From Peribacillus simplex (GTDB lineage: Bacteria > Bacillota > Bacilli > Bacillales > DSM-1321), in NCBI RefSeq assembly GCF_030123325.1, contig NZ_CP126106.1:3190001-3254000 (forward strand): 64,000 nt of DNA. The letters run 5' to 3'. Positions 43,875-54,209 of the stretch are shown piece after piece. Every line of letters begins with the position of its first letter. Within the stretch, counting starts at the first letter, position 1. Below the pieces are notes generated by a model. It was given only the letters and a program-made list of their open reading frames with translations. It ran no database searches and had not been told where the DNA came from. A program made the translations under genes and the position numbers.

Positions 43875-44618
43875 TTACCAATTTAAATTATCTTCATAAC
43901 CTGCTTTTATTAAATGCTCCCCATATTTTTGTTTGAAAAGTTCTTTTATTTCAGGTGTAAAATAGTTTTTCCAATCACCTTTAATACCTTTTCGGTTATG
44001 CTGTAAAATATCCTCAATACCAGGCTCCCTTCCAGTAACATTTTTAAATTTGTTTTCTATGATAATTTCATGTAGTTTTTTGCCGGAAATAGGAAGTTGA
44101 AAGTCAGATATTATTATTTTTTTTAATATTTGCGTATCATTTGTTAACAAATCTTCGTATTTTATGATTGTATCATCACTATTAACCCATGAAATTTGTA
44201 TTTCAATAATTCGTTCTAGTTTGTTAGAATTAATCATAAATTTAAGTCCTTCATTTTCACTTAAAGATTTGAGATGTTCTCTTGTAACTTTCATACTAGG
44301 GTATAGTATCGGGTGACTTATTTTCAAACTAAAATATAATGATATCAAAGTATCCCTTAGATCACGAATAATGATAAACTTTTTATAATTAGATGGTAAT
44401 TTTACACTATAGAATTGTTGTTTATTAACAAATAATGCAGGATAAATTTTCCCTTTTTGAATCGGTTTATTTAAAAAATGATTAGAATATATTTCTGTTT
44501 GAACTATTTTATCTGGAAAGCATTGAGTTAATATTTTCTTTATCCATTGTGATCCACATTTAGCATGTGTTATATGAAAAATTGTAGGTATTGACGAATT
44601 TTCAACATTTTTTTCCAT
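43875..44618 (-). CDS. Sulfotransferase 2 (PF00685-type)
   Basis: This 247-residue enzyme has all the classic motifs. A 5'-phosphosulfate-binding region FHITHAKCGSQWIKKIL corresponds to PKSGTTW. FIIIRDLRDTLISLYFSLK is the 3'-phosphate motif. RKGIKGDWKNYFT is the canonical RKGxxGDWKNxFT element that closes over PAPS. It should transfer sulfate to a hydroxyl or amine, probably a sugar of the glycan made here. The ATG at 44618 follows AGAGGGG at the right distance; the in-frame ATG at 44636 does not have a site. It is an unusual gene for a Bacillus. Confidence 0.85.
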   Translation of the reverse strand: MEKNVENSSIPTIFHITHAKCGSQWIKKILTQCFPDKIVQTEIYSNHFLNKPIQKGKIYPALFVNKQQFYSVKLPSNYKKFIIIRDLRDTLISLYFSLKISHPILYPSMKVTREHLKSLSENEGLKFMINSNKLERIIEIQISWVNSDDTIIKYEDLLTNDTQILKKIIISDFQLPISGKKLHEIIIENKFKNVTGREPGIEDILQHNRKGIKGDWKNYFTPEIKELFKQKYGEHLIKAGYEDNLNW

Positions 44619-44879
44619 AACGTACCCCTCTACCATTTTATGTAAAAATTTCTTCCTGATGAGTTGGTACTCGATCTATATTTGTATTACTCGATGAAAT
44701 TTCATGTATTTATTTTTTTACTTTAAGAATTTTTTGTAAAGTTAAGTCAATAACTTCTTTTGTATTTTGGTAAACTTTCGAACCGTTTTTTTACATTTGC
44801 AGATTTATAAATCTATATTTTTCCAACTGAATACCTTCTTCATTAAAAATAATGATTAATCAAACATTTCAGTTATACC

Positions 44880-45325
44880 AACTATTTTTTGCCTTTTCTA
44901 AATTTGGAGGATTACAAATTGTTACGTAATGGTTTCGTATTAAATACCAAAAATTGAACACTTTTTTCTTTTAAAGTAACAAATTCCTCAATACTCATAT
45001 TTTTTATCATTGTATTTTTCGGATGGTTAGGCCTTTTGATATAATAATAATTTGAGAGCACCCGATCAATCGGGTTACGAAGCATTGTTACTTAACAAAA
45101 TGGCTTTTGTATTTGTTCATGAATACCAAACCGAAAATGTCCATTTATACAATTTAAATTAGGGGTATTTTTGGCACTATTTATAAATTCACTGTAATCT
45201 CCACCATATTAATCCAGTTTTTCTATTGATGTATACTGATTATCTAAAATAGATTTTAAGGTAGATCCTGCTGTTTTCGGTATATGGAGAAAAAGTGAAT
45301 TTTATCATTTGTGTGTGCATTTTTC
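44880..45325 (-). pseudogene. Sulfotransferase remnant 3 (carbohydrate sulfotransferase type)
   Basis: In broken minus-strand frames I read LFLHIPKTAGSTLKSILDNQ (about 45290-45225), the 5'-phosphosulfate motif of the Sulfotransfer_2-like family. Further on is TMLRNPIDRVLSNYYYIKRP (about 45095-45030), its 3'-phosphate motif. Stops and a frameshift after the initial MIKFT separate the pieces. It is a different family branch from the two intact sulfotransferases, so the island once held at least three kinds. Confidence 0.75.
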
Positions 45326-45451
45326 CCACCTACTTTTTTTGGTTATAATATAGATCCTAATAATATTGTTATGATATGAACTTTTTATTTTTTGCTCCTA
45401 AAGCAAAATAATAGTATGGAATAGTTTTTTTATTTTCAGGTCAAATCATTT

Positions 45452-46415
45452 TCACCTTTCAGCACTTACTTTTTGTAAATCACTGTCAATCATCATTTGT
45501 ATTAACTTTTCAAAAGAAACGTCAGGTTCCCACCCAAGTTTCTCTTTAGTTTTTTGAGGGTTCCCTAATAGAAAATCAACCTCAGCTGGACGCATAAGTT
45601 TAGGATCTTGAACGACATATTCTTTCCAATCTAAGCCAATATAATTAAACGCAATTTCTAATAACTCCTATACAGAGTGTGTATCACCTGTGGCTATCAC
45701 ATAGTCTTGACGTTCATCCTGTTGAAGCATCAACCACATCGCTTTAACATAATCACCTGCATATCCCCAATCTCGCTTTGCATCAAGATTTCCAAAACGA
45801 AGTTCTTTTTGTATCCCTAGTTTGATACTCGCAACAGCATCTGTTACTTTTCTTGTAACAAATTCTAACTCTCTTCTAGGTGACTCATGGTTAAATAAAA
45901 TCCATGAACATGTATACATATCGCAGCTTTCGCGGTAGTTGACTGTAATCCAGTGCCCATATACTTTTGCTACGGCATATGGACTGCGAGGATAAAAAGG
46001 AGTCGTTTTCTTTTGAGGTATTTCAACAACCTTACCAAACATCTCACTACTGGAAGCTTTATAAAAACGAATTTCTGGTTTTGTAGTTTGATAGCTTCCG
46101 ACATATTTGTCACAATTAGTCCAGTAGCTTTGCCCGTATAAATCGATTGTTCCCATGAGTCTGCAACAAACGATTAAGCCGCTAGATTATAAACTTTATC
46201 TGGATTAGAAATTTTTATTGCCTTCATTAATGAAGATAAATCTAAAAAATCACCAGATATTAGCTCAATTTGATCTAATAAGTGCTTAATATTCCTAAAA
46301 TCAGGAGTAGCAGTCCTTCTTTTTAGTCTATATACTTTGTAGCCCTTGCTTAATAAAAATTCGGCTAAATAAGATCCACCCTGCCTGTTATGCCAGTAAT
46401 CAACGCTGTTTTCAT
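45452..46415 (-). pseudogene. gmd: GDP-mannose 4,6-dehydratase pseudogene
   Basis: The minus strand aligns with intact gmd (47541-48497) from ATGAAAACAGCG at 46415 to DSDLQKVSAER and TGA at 45454. A frameshift in the GITGQ-GGSY nucleotide-binding loop, a premature stop after HSV (near 45668) and other lesions break it. Large parts remain clear, such as SSSEMFGKVVEIPQKKT and YPRSPYAVAKVYGHW. Confidence 0.85.
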
Positions 46416-46792
46416 AATACCATCTCCACTTATTTCTTTAGACATTTCATATGGTATGCACATATTAAAATAATGTCAGGCCTACTTTCTCCTACAAAAG
46501 GTTCACTTTTGTGATGCCTTCTACACGACACTTTCCTTTACTTTATAAATATTTGAAAAATATGATGAAGGAAATTAATTAAGAAATGAAAATCTTTATT
46601 ATTTTCAATTTAATTACTTTTTTTACATATACAAGTATAAATGAAACTTTATATAGACATATTTTAAGTGTTTAATGATTGATAGAAAATGGACTTTTGC
46701 CTTTCAATTGTATGCAAGGATCGTTATAAAGTTTCTTGTAAAAATTTCCAAATCTTGTTTTTCTTAGAAAGTTTTTCCTTTAACAAATATTG

Positions 46793-47050
46793 ATGGATAA
46801 TCCAAACTTACCCCTAGTTAGTGTAATTACACCCTCTTTTAACCAAGGAAGATATATTCGAGAAACGATTGAAAGTGTGTTAATACAGGATTATGCAAAT
46901 TTGGAACATATTATTATAGGTGGAGGCTCAACTGATGAAACTTTACAAATTTTAAAAGAGTATGGATAACGGAATTCACGTTTTCGCTTTGTGTCTGAAC
47001 CTGATAATGGGCAATCGCATGCCATCAATAAAGGATCTGAATTAATATGA
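46793..47050 (+). pseudogene. GT2 glycosyltransferase fragment
   Basis: From the ATG at 46793 the frame matches the first about 85 residues of the intact GT2 at 48600 (LVSVITPSFNQGRYIRETIE, then IIGGGSTDETL), with an internal stop after KEYG. It ends at GSELI, where similarity stops abruptly at about 47050 and an unrelated remnant begins. Confidence 0.8.
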
Positions 47051-47216
47051 AAGTTTATGCCTTCTATAGATAAATCCTTAACCCTTCGATTCATCCAGAA
47101 AATATGGTTCATAATTATTTCTTACCATACCTTCCTTTTTCGCAATTAAATAGGCGATGTACAATTGAATTGCTTTTGTTCCTGAACAACCTACTCCAAA
47201 AATATTTATTTTCATT
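47051..47216 (-). pseudogene. 5' fragment of a second sulfotransferase-1-like gene
   Basis: Reading leftward from the ATG at 47216: MKINIFGVGCSGTKAIQLYI, then AYLIAKKEGM and NYEPYF, almost the N-terminus of the product at 41206-42123. A stop then ends the frame at about residue 46, and the rest is missing. It is preceded by AAGGAGAAAA, so the original ribosome site is intact. Confidence 0.8.
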
Positions 47217-47540
47217 AATTTTCTCCTTGTAATAATATCATTTTATTAACCTCTTTATCTCGCCTTCCAAACAAACCGTCTTTTGAGAATCTTACTTATT
47301 ACACAATTAGTTTATGTAGATTTCAAACATTTGTTTGTCATTATACCCAACTTCAAAAATGAAAAATTTTTTATTTTTGTTCAATTCTTATTCTTTACCA
47401 CTGTGCTTATAACTAAATTAAAACAGAATCATTTTCTATAAATTTATAAAAAGGCTAAATTAATGACACGGCTAATTAGTTTAACTCATATAATTAATTT
47501 GAATGAAATCTTCCCATCTAAAAACCTACGGAGTGAAAAT

Positions 47541-48497
47541 ATGAAAAGTGCATTGATTACAGGGATTACCGGACAGGATGGCTCTTATTTAGCAGAGTTT
47601 TTACTAAATAAGGGATATAAAGTTTACGGATTGAAGAGAAGGACCTCAACAGAAAATAACGAAAATATTAGGCATATCCAAAATCAAATTGAACTCATTT
47701 CTGGAGATCTAAATGATATACCATCTTTAATTGAAGCCATAAGGATTTCAAAACCTGATGAAGTTTATAATTTGGGTGCGCAATCGTTTGTAGAATGCTC
47801 CTGGTCCCAACCAATATATACAACAGAGATCACGGCTCTTGGTGTAACAAACATTCTAGAGGCAATTCGGTTAGTCAAACCAGATATTCGATTTTATCAG
47901 GCATCAAGTAGTGAAATGTTTGGTAAGGTTTTGGAAACTCCTCAAAAAGAAACTACTCCATTTTATCCAAGAAGCCCCTATGGTGTTGCAAAAGTTTATG
48001 GACATTGGATCTCAATAAACTACCGCGAAAGCTATAATATGTATACATGCTCTGGAATTTTATTTAATCATGAATCACCTCGCCGAGGTCTTGAATTTGT
48101 TACAAGAAAGGTAACGAATAGCGTAGCAAAAATTAAATTAGGACTAGAAAAAGAGCTTCGCTTAGGAAATTTACAGGCAAAACGAGATTGGGGCTTTGCA
48201 GGAGATTATGTTGAAGCAATGTGGTTAATGCTTCAGCAGGATCAACCTGATGATTATGTAATTGCTACCGGTGAAACACACACTGTAAAAGAGTTGGTTG
48301 AAATAGCATTTGAATATGTTGGCCTTGATTGGGAAAAATACGTGGTTACAGATCCTAAATTTATGCGACCTGCTGAGGTAGATATACTTTTAGGTAATCC
48401 CCAAAAAGCAAGGAAAAACTTAGGCTGGGAACCCAAAGTTTCATTTAAAGAATTAATAAAAATGATGGTAGACAGCGATTTAGCGAAATATAAATGA
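47541..48497 (+). CDS. gmd: GDP-mannose 4,6-dehydratase
   Basis: This 318-residue short-chain dehydrogenase fold enzyme converts GDP-D-mannose to GDP-4-keto-6-deoxymannose. It has the NADP loop GITGQDGSYLAEFL, the catalytic SSSEMFG and YGVAKVYGHW (Tyr-x3-Lys), NHESPRRGLEFVTRK, and RPAEVDILLGNPQKARKNLGW at the end. The length is complete, a little short of enterobacterial Gmd. I choose the ATG at 47541, preceded by CGGAGTG. It works with fcl (50341) to make GDP-L-fucose. A broken copy lies just upstream in opposite orientation. Confidence 0.95.
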   Translation: MKSALITGITGQDGSYLAEFLLNKGYKVYGLKRRTSTENNENIRHIQNQIELISGDLNDIPSLIEAIRISKPDEVYNLGAQSFVECSWSQPIYTTEITALGVTNILEAIRLVKPDIRFYQASSSEMFGKVLETPQKETTPFYPRSPYGVAKVYGHWISINYRESYNMYTCSGILFNHESPRRGLEFVTRKVTNSVAKIKLGLEKELRLGNLQAKRDWGFAGDYVEAMWLMLQQDQPDDYVIATGETHTVKELVEIAFEYVGLDWEKYVVTDPKFMRPAEVDILLGNPQKARKNLGWEPKVSFKELIKMMVDSDLAKYK

Positions 48498-48519
48498 TAT
48501 TCCATAAAACTTTTCGTCC

Positions 48520-48528
48520 CATACAATA
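48520..48528 (+). promoter_or_regulatory. Sporulation-type -10 element upstream of GT2
   Basis: CATACAATA matches the mother-cell sigma-K -10 (CATANNNTA) and the sigma-E -10 (CATACAAT) exactly. The corresponding -35 is weak (TCC, or GATATT at a long spacing). It lies 71 bases before the GT2 start. Confidence 0.35.
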
Positions 48529-48599
48529 CAGTAAACCTCAAGCTCTAATATATAACAAAAATGATCTTCTTAAATTTATATTCTTGAAAGGAGACACAT

Positions 48600-49826
48600 A
48601 TGGCTTCTAGTGAATTGCCCTTAGTAACTGTTATAACTCCATCATTTAATCAAGGAAAGTTTATCCGTGAGACAATCGAAAGTGTTTTAACACAGGATTA
48701 TCCCCACATAGAGCATATTGTTATAGACGGTGGTTCAAGTGATGAAACAGTATGCATTTTGAAGGAGTATGAAAGTCGAGATTCGCGTTTTCACTTTGTT
48801 TCAGAACCCGATAATGGCCAATCTCACGCACTTAATAAAGGATTAAAATTGGCTAAAGGTTCAATAATTGGCTGGCTTAATTCAGACGATACTTATTTAA
48901 CTAAATCTGTAAAAAAAGCAGTTGATTCGTTAGAGAATCACCCAGAGTGGGCGATGGTATACGGAAGTTGCTATATTACAAATGAAGAAAATAAAATTTT
49001 GAAAACAGTTCCAGTTCAGCCATTTAATATTGAAAACTTATTTCACGGCTGTATTATTTGCCAACCGGCAGCCTTTATAAAAAAGAAGGTGCTTGATAAA
49101 TTAGGAGGAATTGATGAAAGTTTTGACTTCTGTATGGATTATGATTTATGGTTAAGAATTTCGAAAAATAACCATACAATTGGATACGTAGAGGACTTTC
49201 TTGCTAATTCAAGATTTCATCCTTCAAGCAAAACGGCTACCAACTTTGTTGATATAGGTTTTCCAGAAATCCTAAGAACAAGCGTCAAAAACCACGGAAC
49301 TGCCTCAAATAACTGGATAAACCATTTTTTATTAAACCATTATAATAAGGGACTTTATTGGTATTTAAAATTATTTAAATCAAATTCAATCTTTGGAATC
49401 ACACCAAAAATATCGCAATCAAACCTATATGAAGATTCTTGGGCTCCACCCTTTCTTCGTCTTTTTATTGAAAATAATGAAGAAAAACCTTTGCATGCTC
49501 TGATTATTAAAGGAACTCAAGAAAACTACCAATGGTCTGCATTCCGGTTTTATTTAAATGGAAAATGTTTCAAGACAATGAAAGTAGATAAAGGACCATT
49601 TACCATAGAAATAGAAATTCCTTCACAACAAACAAACCCCATTATCGAAATTATATGTAAACAAACTCATATTTCTAATGATAATAGGAAAATTTCCTAT
49701 AAAATCACAGAAATGATCCCCTTATCAGAAGAGGAATATCAGTTTATCAAAGAATTTCGAAAAGGTTCAAAGAATGTAGTAAATTGGATAAATCACAATC
49801 GAAAACCAATTCCAAATTTTTCATGA
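48600..49826 (+). CDS. GT2-family glycosyltransferase with C-terminal extension
   Basis: This 408-residue protein has a GT-A domain (about 1-220): VTVITPSFNQGKFIRETIES, VIDGGSSDET, DNGQSHALNKGL, the metal-binding NSDDTY and the acceptor region FDFCMDYDLWLRIS. Residues about 270-408 form an additional beta-rich part (WSAFRFYLNGKCFKTMKV) that looks like a carbohydrate- or protein-binding tail, not a second transferase. The start follows AAAGGAG 6-7 bases upstream. It lies between gmd and fcl and is likely part of the same glycan assembly route. The donor could be GDP-mannose, GDP-fucose or another sugar. Confidence 0.88.
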   Translation: MASSELPLVTVITPSFNQGKFIRETIESVLTQDYPHIEHIVIDGGSSDETVCILKEYESRDSRFHFVSEPDNGQSHALNKGLKLAKGSIIGWLNSDDTYLTKSVKKAVDSLENHPEWAMVYGSCYITNEENKILKTVPVQPFNIENLFHGCIICQPAAFIKKKVLDKLGGIDESFDFCMDYDLWLRISKNNHTIGYVEDFLANSRFHPSSKTATNFVDIGFPEILRTSVKNHGTASNNWINHFLLNHYNKGLYWYLKLFKSNSIFGITPKISQSNLYEDSWAPPFLRLFIENNEEKPLHALIIKGTQENYQWSAFRFYLNGKCFKTMKVDKGPFTIEIEIPSQQTNPIIEIICKQTHISNDNRKISYKITEMIPLSEEEYQFIKEFRKGSKNVVNWINHNRKPIPNFS

Positions 49827-50340
49827 GAAATTTAAACAGGTTAAATTTAGGAATTACTAAAAAATGAAAATTAGCACTCTCTCTATTTTTGAACCTCCTT
49901 AAAATACACAAGCTGCATACTAAAGCATTGTTTGTGTATAAGTACCTGGTATTCCATCATTATTATCAAAGTGTTTTTTCTTTTCCTGAAGTAATATTCC
50001 CAGTTTCTACTTCAGTAATTGGTTCGAATTCAATTTTTTATCGTATGGAGGCTGCTCAAATCTTTTATTATCAAGATAGCATCACTTGATCAAAATAGCT
50101 AATGGGATTAGGCAATTTTGGTGCATCCTTCATATTGGAAATCTTTTTGAATCGATGGCAAGATTTTATTATTGTCCTACTCTTACGAAGACCCATTCGT
50201 AAATGATATCTTTTTAATGAAAATTATCGCTGTATTATTAAAGGCCAATTATTAACTCACCATGTTTCCCCTTCAGGGATAAACAAGTAGTCAATTGAAC
50301 AAAAATTCCCTATCTATTAACTATACAAGGACGGTTAAAG
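49827..50340. other. Intergenic stretch, no gene recognised
   Basis: Mostly AT-rich. A 66-codon frame at 49889 has no ribosome site or recognisable product. The fcl ribosome site AAGGACGG lies at the right edge. Confidence 0.4.
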
Positions 50341-51273
50341 ATGAATCTAAAAGAAAAAAGAATTGTTGTTACCGGAGGTTCCGGTTTTCTTGGCCAACAT
50401 GTCGTAAACAACCTTAAAAAAAAAGGATGTAAAGATATCTTTATTCCAAGAAGCAAAGATTTTGATTTAAGGAATGAAATTGATATCAAGAATATGTTAG
50501 AAAATTATTATCCAGATATTATCATTCATTTGGCAGCAGTAGTCGGAGGTATTGGCGCAAATAAAAAAAATCCAGGGAAATTTTTCTACGATAATTTGAT
50601 AATGGGGACACAGTTAATTGAACAATCACGATTGTATAAAGTTGAAAAATTTGTTGCTATTGGAACGATTTGTTCCTACCCAAAATTTGCTCCAGTCCCT
50701 TTTAAGGAAAGCGACATTTGGGATGGGTATCCTGAAGAAACAAATGCACCGTATGGTTTAGCTAAAAAAATGATGCTCGTCCAATCTGAAGCTTATCGTG
50801 AACAATATGGATTTAACAGTATTTTTTTACTACCTGTTAATTTATACGGGCCGTCAGATAATTTTGATTTGGAAACTTCCCATGTTATCCCAGCTATTAT
50901 TAGAAAGTGTATGGATGCAATAAAGAATGGTGATAAGTCAATAACATTATGGGGGACCGGTAATGTTACAAGAGAATTTATTTTTGTATCCGATGCAGCA
51001 GAAGGAATTGTCCTTTCAACAGAAAAATATGATGAATCAAACCCAGTTAACATTGGGTCAGGGATTGAAATAACCATTAAGGAATTAGCTAACACTATAA
51101 AGCAATTAACTGGCTTTAATGGAGAAATCATTTGGGATCATAGTAAACCTGATGGCCAGCCGAGAAGAAAATTAGATACTCAACTAGCTGAGAGTAAGTT
51201 CGGATTTGTGGCCCAGACTGATTTAAATACTGGTCTAAAGGAAACAATAAAATGGTATATTGAAAACATGTAA
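50341..51273 (+). CDS. fcl: GDP-L-fucose synthase
   Basis: This 310-residue bifunctional epimerase-reductase converts GDP-4-keto-6-deoxymannose to GDP-L-fucose. It has the NADP loop VTGGSGFLGQHVV and the family's ARSKDFDLR-type segment (PRSKDFDLRN). HLAAVVGGIGANKKNPG, TICSYPKFAPVPF, the catalytic APYGLAKKM and WGTGNVTREFIFVSDAAEG also match. The length is standard. The terminator at 51428 follows. Together with gmd and manC it gives all but one of the dedicated steps to GDP-fucose. Confidence 0.95.
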   Translation: MNLKEKRIVVTGGSGFLGQHVVNNLKKKGCKDIFIPRSKDFDLRNEIDIKNMLENYYPDIIIHLAAVVGGIGANKKNPGKFFYDNLIMGTQLIEQSRLYKVEKFVAIGTICSYPKFAPVPFKESDIWDGYPEETNAPYGLAKKMMLVQSEAYREQYGFNSIFLLPVNLYGPSDNFDLETSHVIPAIIRKCMDAIKNGDKSITLWGTGNVTREFIFVSDAAEGIVLSTEKYDESNPVNIGSGIEITIKELANTIKQLTGFNGEIIWDHSKPDGQPRRKLDTQLAESKFGFVAQTDLNTGLKETIKWYIENM

Positions 51274-51427
51274 TTAAAACAACCTCATTTAAATTCTCAA
51301 ATAAAACATCGTTCCACCTTTTTCTAATAAATCTATTTTATGGAAGGTTACTAATTTTCCTTTTTTACCATAAAATAATGAACGAATTCCTTAACGATGT
51401 CGGTCTGCAGCCAGTGGCATTGATACA

Positions 51428-51468
51428 AGCCAGTAACAATGGATACTAACATTGCGACTGGCTTTTTG
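51428..51468 (+). terminator. Intrinsic terminator downstream of fcl
   Basis: AGCCAGT and CAATG pair with CATTG and ACTGGCT, and TTTTTG follows. Two short internal mismatches. The following 51469-51932 holds an 82-codon frame (51642-51890) with no site or recognisable family, which I do not call. Confidence 0.75.
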
Positions 51469-51932
51469 ATTACCTAATTTTATTTTGGAAGATCATTTAT
51501 CTAGATCATTTACAATTAATGCATTGTTGGATTAAAAAGGACTTTCCGCCTGCAAATTGTAATATCCATTCTTTGAATCTATAAAAAGTCGAAAGTTGAG
51601 TTTTTAAGCCTTCGATTCCTTTACAATAATTCGACTTCCTTATGATATGGGGTCAGGAGTTGATTGATTTGATTTTTCTAATCCATCTATGGTTTCTACT
51701 AAATAACCCATATGCCCCCAATGGTAACGCAACGATCACCCATCCACCATTTTCCGAAGACCATCGGTCTCTATTTTTTCACCTTTTAGAATCTCATCAA
51801 GGATACTGCACCCAGATACACCATAAATGTCTGATAGAACGGATATTAGAAAATCTTGAAGAATTTTATGTATGCGATTCTGTCTTCTGAGGTGCGATGA
51901 TGAATCAATTTTTTCGATAACGTAAGATCTTG

Positions 51933-52190
51933 TTATTCACGAATATCCCCCGGTGGAGCAAAATTGCTTTCAATAAGTCCGCATCTTAGAAACTTGGCAA
52001 GCCATTCAGTATCTTTCACATCAGTTTTACGCCTTTGAACATTTTTGACTGGCCTGGCATTGACAAGAACAAGGTGAAAAGAACCTTCGAGTATATTCCA
52101 TAATGGTTTCCAGTAGATGCCGGTACTTTCCATCACAACATCGGATACCTGAAGGGTAGTGAGCCAATCACTTAAAGCCAAAAGTCCTGT
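51933..52190 (-). pseudogene. IS110-family transposase fragment
   Basis: The frame reads LSDWLTTLQVSDVVMESTGI, then YWKPLWNILEG, VNARPVKNV and KTDVKDTEWLAKFLRCGLI. This is the RuvC-like N-terminal region of IS110 (DEDD) transposases, including the MESTGxYW and KTDxxDA-type motifs. Both ends are missing. A GC-rich hairpin at about 52346-52370 (GTGGCGGC...GCCGCCAT) nearby could be a leftover of the element's noncoding end. Confidence 0.75.
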
Positions 52191-52618
52191 TGTAGAAGTT
52201 TAAAAAGTTTCTATATAAAGGGTTCTTCCTTAAGATTCAACCAAAAAGGTTCAACCTGGTTGTATAGTTATCATCCATTATTGTCAAGGGTTTAATGGGT
52301 TAGATTCTATTTGAGGTAACGAGCAGGTTTTCGTAGTAGATGGTGGCGGCTAGGACGCCGCCATAGTTTCTTATAACAAAAAGCAGCTTATAAATTTCTT
52401 TTGGGGATGGATTGTAGCTAATAAACTTAAAATGCTCTTTTGAGTATAAACCAATCACCCCACCATTCTCTTTTCGTTTGGCTATTCTTTATTAAATAGT
52501 TCTTTTTTAGATAAAAATAACCCAAACATTAGACTTCTTACTTAAAATTTGTCAATCCGGGTTATAATGATTTATTTTAAAAAAAATACATTTAATTGGT
52601 TTCTTTCGATTTCTCGGA

Positions 52619-53647
52619 TTACTCTCTCCCATCGGAAATATTTTTAAGGATGTCTTTAATTTTCTGTTCCTGGGATTTATGACAGACTAACACCCCGTCT
52701 TTTGTGGAGGCAATAATTAAATCCTCCACTCCAATTACTAGTGCCTTCCTGTCCTCTGATTTTATAATGCAGTTTTTGGTAGATAATAGATGTACATCTC
52801 CAAGTACTAAATTATCGTCAGTAGGGTTTTTATTCAAACGTTCCCAAGCACTCCAATTTCCTACATCATCCCAAGCAAAATCCAAAGGGATCATATATAT
52901 GTTCTCTGCTTTTTCCAAAATGGCGCAATCTACTGAGATTTTAGGGAGAAGTGAGTAATGATGACGACTTAAAATCCCTTTATTTCTGGTTAATGCATTC
53001 CATATTTCAGGTTGGAACTTTTGCATATAATGAGCAATAGTCGTGGATTTCCATATAAATATTCCACTGTTCCAATAAACATTTTCAGTTTTCAACAGTT
53101 TTTCTGCCTTTTCCAAACAAGGTTTTTCAATAAAAGCTTTTACCCGGAGTGCTTGATTGAAATGTATTCCGTCAGTTTCAGCTTGTATATACCCATATCC
53201 CGTTTCGGGACGAGTTGGCTTAATACCTAATGTTACAATTGCAAACTCTCTCTCTGCTAATTTTTCTGCAAGAGTTAATATTTCTGGGAGGGAATTATCA
53301 TCAGGTATATAATGATCTGCAGGAACTGTAGCAAAAGCTTCATCATCAAAATCATTCATAAAATTAAATGCTGTAAGAGCAATACAAGGTCCCGTATCTC
53401 TTTGAATAGGCTCTATTATTAATTGATCGTTATTTATAGAATTTAACTGCTGTTTAATTAAAGGAACGTATTCATCAGTTGTTGCAATGAATATTTTTTC
53501 TGGTGGTAACCATTTTCTAAATCGATAATATGTTTGTTGTAGCATCGTTAGTTCAGACATTAAAGTCAAAAACTGTTTTGGTCTATTTTTAACACTCCAA
53601 GGCCAAAACCGTGTACCCTGACCACCTGCTAAAATAACAATTTTCAA
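52619..53647 (-). CDS. manC: Mannose-1-phosphate guanylyltransferase
   Basis: This 342-residue enzyme makes GDP-mannose from GTP and mannose-1-phosphate. The nucleotidyltransferase signature LAGGQGTRFWPWS...RPKQF is at the N-terminus. EPIQRDTGPCIAL, VPADHYI, ETGYGYI, FIEKP, WNSGIFIWK and the end part FAWDDVGNWSA are also present. It is the single-domain form without the fused phosphomannose isomerase. Translation starts at a TTG after GAGGTGATGG. It is on the opposite strand to gmd and fcl but in the same island. Confidence 0.95.
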   Translation of the reverse strand: MKIVILAGGQGTRFWPWSVKNRPKQFLTLMSELTMLQQTYYRFRKWLPPEKIFIATTDEYVPLIKQQLNSINNDQLIIEPIQRDTGPCIALTAFNFMNDFDDEAFATVPADHYIPDDNSLPEILTLAEKLAEREFAIVTLGIKPTRPETGYGYIQAETDGIHFNQALRVKAFIEKPCLEKAEKLLKTENVYWNSGIFIWKSTTIAHYMQKFQPEIWNALTRNKGILSRHHYSLLPKISVDCAILEKAENIYMIPLDFAWDDVGNWSAWERLNKNPTDDNLVLGDVHLLSTKNCIIKSEDRKALVIGVEDLIIASTKDGVLVCHKSQEQKIKDILKNISDGRE

Positions 53648-54156
53648 GATCCATCACCTCGATTTTCTTATTAGTAAGACTCAAATATGGATTTTATATA
53701 ATATGCATTATCGAAAAATATTGTATAGTCAAATGACCTTTACATAGCTTGGTTATTTAAATCAATTTCAAAATTGCTTTCCATTATGAAATACCCTTTT
53801 AGAACAATTTGCATCTTTTTTGACTATACACCTGGATTTCTACCTATATTCCCCAAGCAAATTGCAACCAACTTAGATACTTAAAAATTAGATGTACCTA
53901 CACGTATTTCTTTTTAATATCGAACCTGACAATCGTAACAATTCTTTTGATAAGCATTGCATCATTTAACAGTACCTTGTTGTTTATAAAAAGTTTTACG
54001 CACTTTTCACACTCGTGAAGGGACTGTAAACCGTCTTAAATCTGTTATAACCAAACACCTTAAACGCCTTTTGACAGAGGCCCGCTTTAAACAATTTATA
54101 ATTTTCCTCTTAGCACCGAGGATTTTGTCAAATCTCCGAAAACAGAATTGGAAGTT
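53648..54156. other. 510-base stretch before the insertion element
   Basis: No open frame with a ribosome site. It includes the manC promoter region. Confidence 0.4.
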
Positions 54157-54209
54157 TGAACTGCACCCCAATTGTTAGACAACATCTAACAATTGGAGGT
54201 GCAGTTTTT

